Shown here: positions 1 to 5,608 of the stretch, one piece after another | Layout: every line of letters begins with the position of its first letter | Numbering within the stretch: position 1 is the first letter of the stretch | Assembly (NCBI GenBank): GCA_964571805.1 | Contig: CAZNDI010000042.1 | Span: 1 to 9,337, forward strand | Length of the DNA stretch: 9,337 nucleotides | DNA from: JAUHWS01 sp964571805 | Lineage (GTDB): Bacteria > Patescibacteriota > Gracilibacteria > UM-FILTER-43-11 | Direction of reading: 5' to 3' | Made by a program: the position numbers and the translations under genes | Notes under the pieces: generated by a model | Database searches by the model: none | What the model saw: the letters and a program-made list of their open reading frames with translations, nothing else | Told to the model about the DNA's origin: nothing

Positions 1-668
1 ACTGGGACATGACAACTTTGAACCTGATCTTGATAAATTACACTAAAAGTAAGTGCACTGGGCGTGGCATGAACCTCTTTAGCTCTCAATTGAGCCTCAT
101 CCGTCAAGCCAAAGGTGAACTTTTGACCTGAAGTCTCCATTTGACTCACTCGTAAATCATCTTGATTTAAAATGGCCGTGCCAGAGGGTGGCAGATGACG
201 GACGAGAAGCCCCTTTTCTTTTGCAATTTCTTCAATATTTTTGAATTGCCCTTCTGCGAGATGAACCGGTTTAACCCAAGTGACGACAGAAATATGGGGC
301 GGCGCAATTCCTACGAGCTCCTGGATGTTTCCTGGGCAGTCTGCACCCATTTCTAGAACCATTTTAGCGGGTGCTTTTTGGGGGTGAAAGAAAATACGCT
401 TCAAAATTTTGAACCATGCAGTAGGCGAGCTAAATCCAGACTCATTTTCCCCAAGGATGGCCAAACTCATGCCAATGGGGGTATTGAAACTTTTTTGGCT
501 CGCCTTCACGTCAAATTTAGATTTTAAAACGGTATAAATAGCCTCTTTGGTGCTGGTTTTCCCAATGCTTCCTGTGATCGCAATCACCTGAACCTTATTT
601 TTTTTTAGGAATTGGTGGGCTTTATGGGCCAGGAGAGTGCCGATGAGAGACTTGAAAACAGATTTCAT
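1..668 (-). CDS. MurF-like Mur ligase, N-terminal part (cut by the window edge)
   Basis: The 222 visible residues resemble the ATP-binding central domain of Mur ligases, closest to MurF, which in the cytoplasm adds D-Ala-D-Ala to the UDP-MurNAc peptide. Visible signatures: the P-loop GSIGKTSTK (residues 33-41), the SFNTPIG segment (60-66), LEMGADCPGNI (105-115) and PVHLAEG...IAKEKG (134-153), where K152 sits at the position of the carbamylated lysine. The P-loop comes after only about 32 residues, whereas classical MurF has a substrate-binding domain of about 80-100 residues before it; that domain is absent. An in-frame stop lies upstream of the ATG, so a longer start is excluded. No Shine-Dalgarno is seen. 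The gene starts 60 bp after the surface nuclease gene on the same strand with no terminator between, so co-transcription is plausible. The substrate is uncertain without the N-terminal and C-terminal domains. Confidence 0.85.
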   Translation of the reverse strand, partial: MKSVFKSLIGTLLAHKAHQFLKKNKVQVIAITGSIGKTSTKEAIYTVLKSKFDVKASQKSFNTPIGMSLAILGENESGFSSPTAWFKILKRIFFHPQKAPAKMVLEMGADCPGNIQELVGIAPPHISVVTWVKPVHLAEGQFKNIEEIAKEKGLLVRHLPPSGTAILNQDDLRVSQMETSGQKFTFGLTDEAQLRAKEVHATPSALTFSVIYQDQVQSCHVP

Positions 669-728
669 GGAATGAACAAATAAGTTTAATCAAGACTATT
701 TTACCGGGATATTTATAAAAAGGGCAGA

Positions 729-3700
729 TCAATCGATTTTTTCCTCAAACCACTTGATGGATTTTAAGAGCGCTCTTTTCTTCCAGGCAAGCATCAACAA
801 GGCCATCGTGGGCAAGGCAAAGAGGATGTAGAAGACGGGAGATTTTTCGGGCGCTGCCCCTCTGAGATCGTCTGGATCATAAACGTCGACCAGTTGAGCA
901 AAATCAGCAGTTTGATAAACATCAAACATTAGTAATTTATCGAGTTTTAAAAGCGCTTTGATCATTTTCATATCAAACAAACTGTGGGCGTAAGAAATAG
1001 GGATGATTTTTTGATCCTCCAACTCGACCACCAACATCATTTCATCTTCATCCATGCCTATGATACGGCCTAAAAAGGACCGATTAGTGAGTTCGGAACG
1101 GTAGGAAGAGCTTTCGCGGTTGAAGGTATGCTTGGGGGCATCTGGGGAGGCCTTTGAATTTACAGCAGTAGATTTGGTCGTGGTTTTCTTTTTTGTGGCA
1201 GAAGGGGTAGGGGTAGATTTCGTAGAAATCCCGTTGCCACCCGTATGGGTGAAGACTTCATTTTCATGTGTTTTTTCGTAACAAATTTGGTCAGCGAGTT
1301 CACCCAGAGGATTGATGAGCGAAACACAGTCGTTGGAATTATTGAAGGAAAGTTTAGTGATCGTTTTTTTGAATTCTTGAATTTCTCCTGGCTTAATTTG
1401 GCCGTTTTGAAATTGGAAAGGCTTAGAACCAGACTCTAAAACATCATCTAATTTCCAGCCGGCCAAGCATGCTTCTTGTTCACCTGTGTTGATCAATTTA
1501 ATGTATTCTTCTTCGCCACTTTTTGGAGCAGGCAAGAAGGAGTCTATTTTGAGAAATTCCGAATCACACTCTAGCGATGAAATTGAATCTGGAAGGGATT
1601 CATCTTCTGAAGTTTTGGCCTCTTCCGTGTGAGAGTCTTGCTCGACCTTGATCGTTTCTGGGTCATCCTCAAGATCAACCAAGGCTCCATTTTGGCCTAA
1701 TTCTTCGGGTTTAGCCAGCCCCTCTTGAATAGTTTTTTCGATTTCTGCCGCCACTTCAGGATTTTCCCAAAGCCCTCGCCCTGCTGCTTTTGCTTCAGCT
1801 TGGTAGGCTACAAAATCGGTCAGGGACTGAAAGGGATAACGAGTGTAGGCGTAACCATAACCTTGTTTGACAACTTCTGCATTGACAAATAAATCATCTG
1901 AATAAACATAGGCCAGAACTCGCCCGTAAGCATCGAGCTTATTTTCATCGAAATTCAAACGGACTTGTTTGCCCATCAATAAATTTTTGAGATAATCACT
2001 GGCTTGTTTTCCATAAAATTCAACGGGTTTAAAGGGGTGAACGGTTTCCGGTGTGTCTACACCCAAAAGTCGTACCGTAAAAGGCTTTCCTTCAAACGTC
2101 ATTTTAAAGGTGTCTCCATCCACAACCTCGTTGACAGCCACCAGCATTCCATTTTGGAGAGAATTGGTGTTGAAAAGCCACTGGTCAGAAGAAGAGGTTT
2201 TCCACGAGATTTCATCGATCATTTGACCCGTGGGATCGAGTAAACGGAGCGTTTCATTGGTATTTTTTAAGGTGACACCAAACTCTGACGAGACAAGTTC
2301 TTTTTTCGAATTGGCCGGAATGAGAACGCTCAGGAGTTCTTTTTCAGTTGAACTGGTGGCTAGTTTCCACCCCGAGAGGTTGATCGACTCTCCAGACGTA
2401 TTTTTGAGCAAGATTTTCTCTTTGCCAGTATCCGTGCCTTCTGGATTTGGCAATACGGAATCAAATCGAATCACACCCAGTGAATACGCTTTGGGGGGAG
2501 GCGGAAAAGCGTTCACAGCTTTGGGTGTAGGCATGGAGGTCCAAAGGAAGCTATCTTGAGCGCTCTTGGCATAACTTAAACCTTCTTTTGAATCCACATA
2601 ATTGACCCGCTGTGTTTCAATTTTGTTGGGATCGAGCAGGCGGACCGTATCGGCAGAATTTTTTAAGGAAAGATTCACGTCAGCACCTTGAAAAACGAGA
2701 TATGATTTGGCATTGAGGGTGATTTTTTCTGGAATTTTAAACGGAGCTGAGGCCCCTTCTTCATCGTCCAAATACCAGCCAGAAAGATCGACAGTTTGGT
2801 CTGTGGGATTGTAAAGTTCGACCCACTCTCCTTCTCCATCGGCCCCTGGGGGGTCGGGCATGAATTCGTTGAGGAGATGGAGTTGAGGGTAGGTTTTTAG
2901 GGGTTCACTTGGCAATTCATCGGCCTCTTCTTGATCAGGATCGACAGGATCGAGCGGCTCATCTACGTCTTCATCGACCTCCTCGTCATCGTTTGGGGGT
3001 GGCTGATTTTCTTGGGCGGCGATGAAGGGCAGGGTGGCTTCGGCAAACAACCCAAATTCATCGGTCACTTTGAGTTTGAGGATTTTATTTCCGGGACTCT
3101 GAAACGTGTAAGTGAGAGGATTTTCGGCTTCGCTGAAGATTCCTGGTTCAAATTCCCAGAGGTAAGTCAAAGCGTCGCCATCAGGATCGGTGCTGTCTTC
3201 ACCTGTCACGTTGATTTTCATGCCTCCTGTGCCCCCTTGAACGTGGATAGCAGCCACAGGGGGATTGTTGAGCAGGACATTCTCGGCATCGGGGGTAGGC
3301 GTAGGGAAAAGGATCCATTCGTCAGGATTTTGCGGATTTCTACCCCATGGGCGGCCCATGGAGGTGGATTCAAAGGTGAAGGAATCGATCTCATCTTTTT
3401 GAGAATTGAATAGATTAACCGTATCTCCTTCATTATTTAAAGTGATTTTTGTTTCTGGACGAAAAAAGGTGAGGTAGTGGCCAGGCTCTAGAAGATAATT
3501 GAGATTGGGATTTTTGAAGGTATAAAAATACTTGTCCACGAGATTTTCATCATCTAAAACCCATCCTTTTAGGTCTAGGGCTTGGTTTCCGGAATTATAG
3601 AGTTCAATGAACTCTCCCGTGGCATCGGGTTCAGTGGAATCGGCCAAGACTTCGTTGATCTTGATGCCAAAAGGATCGGGTTCTTCGGGCAAATTTTGCT

Positions 3701-3863
3701 CCTCTTTTGGCTCCGGTTGAGGCTCTGGTTCGGGGAGGGGTTGAGGATCGGGTTCGGGCTGAGGCTCTTCTTGTGGCGGAGGAGGCAGATCCTCGGCAAA
3801 AGCTAAAAGTGGGCCAGTGAATAAAATGGGGAAGGCAAGAAAGAGAGAAAATACTTTCTTCAT
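729..3863 (-). CDS. Membrane-anchored surface nuclease with four lamin-tail domains, a PKD-like domain and an SNase domain
   Basis: A 1044-residue exported protein. Order: signal peptide (1-23, cleavage after AFA), Pro/Glu-rich stalk (24-64), lamin-tail domain (LTD, about 65-165; INEVLADS, GEFIELYN, LKGWVLDDE), PKD-like domain (about 200-283; DSTDPDGD), acidic linker (284-325), LTD2 (about 326-432), LTD3 (about 461-560), staphylococcal-type nuclease (about 572-700), acidic linker, LTD4 (about 766-865, with four cysteines C766, C799, C845, C861), Thr/Ser/Lys linker (about 880-915), an unassigned small domain (about 927-998), a membrane helix (about 1008-1026) and a basic tail. The nuclease keeps the family's key residues: D584 in VDGDT, R598, D603/T604/E606 in VDTPET, and R648 in YGR. 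It should therefore cut DNA or RNA outside the cell while tethered by its C-terminus. Nutrient scavenging or defence against foreign DNA is inference. The gene lies upstream of the murF-like gene and may be co-transcribed with it. The stop is TGA. Confidence 0.93.
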   Translation of the reverse strand: MKKVFSLFLAFPILFTGPLLAFAEDLPPPPQEEPQPEPDPQPLPEPEPQPEPKEEQNLPEEPDPFGIKINEVLADSTEPDATGEFIELYNSGNQALDLKGWVLDDENLVDKYFYTFKNPNLNYLLEPGHYLTFFRPETKITLNNEGDTVNLFNSQKDEIDSFTFESTSMGRPWGRNPQNPDEWILFPTPTPDAENVLLNNPPVAAIHVQGGTGGMKINVTGEDSTDPDGDALTYLWEFEPGIFSEAENPLTYTFQSPGNKILKLKVTDEFGLFAEATLPFIAAQENQPPPNDDEEVDEDVDEPLDPVDPDQEEADELPSEPLKTYPQLHLLNEFMPDPPGADGEGEWVELYNPTDQTVDLSGWYLDDEEGASAPFKIPEKITLNAKSYLVFQGADVNLSLKNSADTVRLLDPNKIETQRVNYVDSKEGLSYAKSAQDSFLWTSMPTPKAVNAFPPPPKAYSLGVIRFDSVLPNPEGTDTGKEKILLKNTSGESINLSGWKLATSSTEKELLSVLIPANSKKELVSSEFGVTLKNTNETLRLLDPTGQMIDEISWKTSSSDQWLFNTNSLQNGMLVAVNEVVDGDTFKMTFEGKPFTVRLLGVDTPETVHPFKPVEFYGKQASDYLKNLLMGKQVRLNFDENKLDAYGRVLAYVYSDDLFVNAEVVKQGYGYAYTRYPFQSLTDFVAYQAEAKAAGRGLWENPEVAAEIEKTIQEGLAKPEELGQNGALVDLEDDPETIKVEQDSHTEEAKTSEDESLPDSISSLECDSEFLKIDSFLPAPKSGEEEYIKLINTGEQEACLAGWKLDDVLESGSKPFQFQNGQIKPGEIQEFKKTITKLSFNNSNDCVSLINPLGELADQICYEKTHENEVFTHTGGNGISTKSTPTPSATKKKTTTKSTAVNSKASPDAPKHTFNRESSSYRSELTNRSFLGRIIGMDEDEMMLVVELEDQKIIPISYAHSLFDMKMIKALLKLDKLLMFDVYQTADFAQLVDVYDPDDLRGAAPEKSPVFYILFALPTMALLMLAWKKRALLKSIKWFEEKID

Positions 3864-3867
3864 GGGT

Positions 3868-3893
3868 TATATCGGGAGGGGTTTACCGATATA
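3868..3893 (-). promoter_or_regulatory. Hairpin just upstream of the surface-nuclease start codon
   Basis: A perfect 8-bp inverted repeat (TATATCGG/CCGATATA, 10-nt loop) ends 4 nt before the ATG. In the transcript the loop reads taaacccctc, C-rich rather than purine-rich, so no Shine-Dalgarno is available. The position suggests an influence on translation initiation, or an operator in DNA; neither can be decided from sequence. Confidence 0.5.
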
Positions 3894-3970
3894 AAAAATT
3901 ATGAATCCTGGGAAACAATTTAACTTCGTTGGACAATTTGTAGATGTTTGGTGTGGGAGAGTGGAGGCGG

Positions 3971-4000
3971 ATGCTAGCAATAAGCTCCATCAATTGTCAA
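3971..4000 (-). promoter_or_regulatory. Possible sigma70-type promoter of the surface-nuclease gene
   Basis: On the minus strand a perfect TTGACA (3995-4000) is followed after 18 bp by TAGCAT (3971-3976), which matches 4 of 6 positions of TATAAT. This predicts a leader of about 100 nt carrying the hairpin next to the start codon. The -10 box is weak, so this is a moderate call. Confidence 0.4.
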
Positions 4001-4038
4001 TGAACTCAACCTGTCAGATTCACAAAAATATGGGAAGA

Positions 4039-4157
4039 TATACTCCTTCGCCTTTATAATTTCGTATAATGCACCGTAGCCTAAATAATACTCTTTGTTT
4101 CTATGAAGTCTAAATAAGGCTATGGAGTATAATACGGAAAATTGAAATTATTTAGGC
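4039..4157. repeat. Cluster of nested inverted repeats and TATAAT boxes in the 418-bp spacer
   Basis: The spacer 3864-4281 has no credible gene. Its middle holds GCCTAAATAAT (4079-4089) inverted at 4147-4157, TATACTCC (4039-4046) inverted at 4124-4131, ATACTC (4088-4093) inverted at 4125-4130, TAGCCT (4077-4082) inverted at 4117-4122, and a direct repeat CTAAATAA (4081-4088, 4110-4117). Three TATAAT hexamers (4055, 4065, 4128) have no good -35 at a proper distance. It could be a regulatory region, a remnant of a small mobile element, or an AT-rich spacer with chance palindromes. Confidence 0.5.
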
Positions 4158-4198
4158 AGAGGTGTATAGATGAATTTTTAATAAAAAAGTATTTTAAC

Positions 4199-4237
4199 CT
4201 TAAAAATACACTTCTTTTGATGAAGTGTATTTTTAAG
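4199..4237 (-). terminator. Strong hairpin terminator after the cysteine-rich lipoprotein gene
   Basis: A perfect 16-bp inverted repeat (4199-4214 and 4222-4237, 7-nt loop) lies 44 bp after the stop codon. Its arms end in A/T runs, so the minus-strand transcript leaves the stem through GTATTTTTAAG. The symmetry could let it work in both directions. Confidence 0.8.
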
Positions 4238-4281
4238 CCAGTTCTATTTGTTAGCAATTGGCTAAGGACGTTTATCTAAGT

Positions 4282-5355
4282 CTATGGTATGGTACAGACG
4301 TTAGTACAGGCATTATTGTTATTCTTGTCGCCATCATCGCACTTCTCCTCCCCCCAATAAACTACCCCGTCACCACACGTGGCGATCTTACAGGTGTTTA
4401 AACAAGCATCACCGTTAATCTTGTTATTATCATCACACTGCTCCCCGACATCCACCTGCCCATTCCCACACGGGTTGAGCTTGCAAGTGTCTAGGCAAGT
4501 GTCTGTGTTATCGCCATTGCCATCATCACATTGCTCTCCAATGTCTAGCTGGACATAACCATCCCCACATGTGGCGATATTGCAGTTAGTTAGACATTTA
4601 TCAGAATTGTCAGGATTGCCGTCATCACACGATTCACCAGCTCCATATTGAATAATAGCATCCCCACAAACGGGAAGCGTGCAGGCATCTGTACATTCAT
4701 CATTGTCAACTTCATTGCCGTCGTCACATTCCTCGTTTGAATCAATATTGCCATTACCACAGAAGGGCAGTTTGCAGTCATTAGAACACGCATCGTCATC
4801 CACTTGGTTGCGATCGTCACAGGCCTCTCCAGGGCCCTTATCCCCATCTCCACAGACATTGAGCTCACACTTGTCGTTACAGTTGTGATTGAGGCCATTG
4901 TTGGCACCACTATCGCACTGTTCGTCAGGCCCCCTATCGCTGTCCCCACAGACATTGAGCTCACACTTGTCGTTACAATTTTGGCCAGGACCATTATTTT
5001 CACCATCATCGCATTCCTCACCGTTGTCGACTACAGCATCTCCGCAGTGGGCCTCTGGTTCAAGAGGACCGGTTGAAGATGAAGCATCGGTGGTGGTTGT
5101 CCCTGTAGAAGAACCTCTGTCAGTATCAGTACTTGTTCCTGTATCAAGATCGCTGTCTGCACCTGTTTCTGTACTTGTACCCGTATCTCCCGAATCTTCA
5201 GAGGCACCACAAGCGACTGGCCCGAGCAAAACTGAAGAAATAGCAAAGCGTCGCGCCCAACGTTTAAGGCGTGGTTGGGCTGAAGGTGCACGAGCAGGGG
5301 CTGAAGGTGCACGTGAAGCACGGGGGGCAGAAGAATGAGTGGCGGCCATATGCAA
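4282..5355 (-). CDS. Cysteine-rich repeat lipoprotein (eight DUF4215 / Myxococcus-type disulfide repeats)
   Basis: A 357-residue exported protein. A long basic N-terminus (1-36, ending LKRWARR) precedes a short hydrophobic stretch and a lipobox-like LGPVAC with C49 as the likely lipidated cysteine. The RRF could also be read as a weak Tat motif. A Ser/Thr/Asp/Gly-rich linker (50-100) leads to eight tandem units of 31-33 residues (starting at C104, C136, C168, C199, C230, C263, C296, C327). Each has four cysteines in the pattern CG(D/N)...(E/Q/S/K)CDD...C...C, 32 in all, plus many Asp/Asn. This is the repeat known from Myxococcota (DUF4215, myxo_disulf_rpt) and also seen in other lineages; its function is unknown. 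Surface display and metal-supported or disulfide-supported folding are inference. The start is ATG at 5355 or the in-frame ATG at 5349; no Shine-Dalgarno. Codon use is mixed, not GC-extreme. The stop is TAG. Confidence 0.9.
   Translation of the reverse strand: MHMAATHSSAPRASRAPSAPARAPSAQPRLKRWARRFAISSVLLGPVACGASEDSGDTGTSTETGADSDLDTGTSTDTDRGSSTGTTTTDASSSTGPLEPEAHCGDAVVDNGEECDDGENNGPGQNCNDKCELNVCGDSDRGPDEQCDSGANNGLNHNCNDKCELNVCGDGDKGPGEACDDRNQVDDDACSNDCKLPFCGNGNIDSNEECDDGNEVDNDECTDACTLPVCGDAIIQYGAGESCDDGNPDNSDKCLTNCNIATCGDGYVQLDIGEQCDDGNGDNTDTCLDTCKLNPCGNGQVDVGEQCDDNNKINGDACLNTCKIATCGDGVVYWGEEKCDDGDKNNNNACTNVCTIP
4850..4977 (-). repeat. 32-bp identical direct repeat marking a recent tandem duplication of one cysteine repeat
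   Basis: Positions 4850-4881 and 4946-4977 are identical over 32 bp and spaced by 96 bp, exactly one 32-residue unit. They encode the ends of repeats 1 and 2 (CNDKCELNVCG). The other units differ much more at DNA level, so this pair duplicated last. Confidence 0.85.
5277..5313 (-). repeat. Short tandem repeat in the N-terminal region of the lipoprotein
   Basis: A 16-bp sequence (5277-5292) recurs at 5298-5313 with a 21-bp period. It encodes two seven-residue units, APSAPAR and APSAQPR, that lengthen the basic region before the hydrophobic core of the export signal. Confidence 0.75.
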
Positions 5356-5383
5356 GGGGGTTATAATAATAGGTGGTGGTTTA

Positions 5384-5412
5384 ATTTAACTCATTTTATT
5401 ATATTCTGTCAA
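5384..5412 (-). promoter_or_regulatory. Sigma70-type promoter of the cysteine-rich lipoprotein gene
   Basis: A perfect TTGACA (5407-5412 on the minus strand), a 17-bp spacer and TTAAAT (5384-5389, 4 of 6 matches to TATAAT). Predicted start near 5377, giving a leader of about 20 nt with C-rich sequence and no Shine-Dalgarno. The rest of the divergent spacer up to 5608 shows no convincing promoter for the ATPase gene; TATAAA (5534) and TATAAG (5596) lack a well-placed -35. Confidence 0.6.
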
Positions 5413-5608
5413 ATCGCATCATGACCACGGCAGTTGGTATAGCGTTGGTGAAAGTTGAGGTATCGCTTTAATCTTTATTTTATCGTGAATTTTAGGCATG
5501 ATTTTTACCGTTTTTGCTATGAAATCTAACTCGTATAAACTATTATCTAAAAAATATCAAACTGGTTAATACCTTCGACCCAGTCTAACAAATTTTATAA
5601 GTCAAAAT

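Noticed and set aside
2931..3413. A 160-codon plus-strand open frame opposite the surface-nuclease gene
   Set aside because: Its length follows from the acidic and repetitive codons of the real gene on the other strand; no start signal or recognisable domain.
4889..5338. A 149-codon plus-strand open frame rich in Ser, Pro and Val opposite the cysteine-rich gene
   Set aside because: Shadow of the Ser/Thr/Asp-rich linker and repeats; the minus-strand frame has a coherent export signal and regular cysteine repeats.
729..5355. Alternative genetic code (TGA as Gly) as in Absconditabacteria/Gracilibacteria
   Set aside because: No in-frame TGA occurs within the genes, and a TGA ends the surface-nuclease gene right after a normal membrane anchor and basic tail.
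4282..5355. Recent transfer of the cysteine-rich gene from a GC-rich myxobacterium
   Set aside because: Codon third positions are mixed (many AAT, GAT, TGT), unlike GC-rich myxobacteria; any transfer would have to be old.
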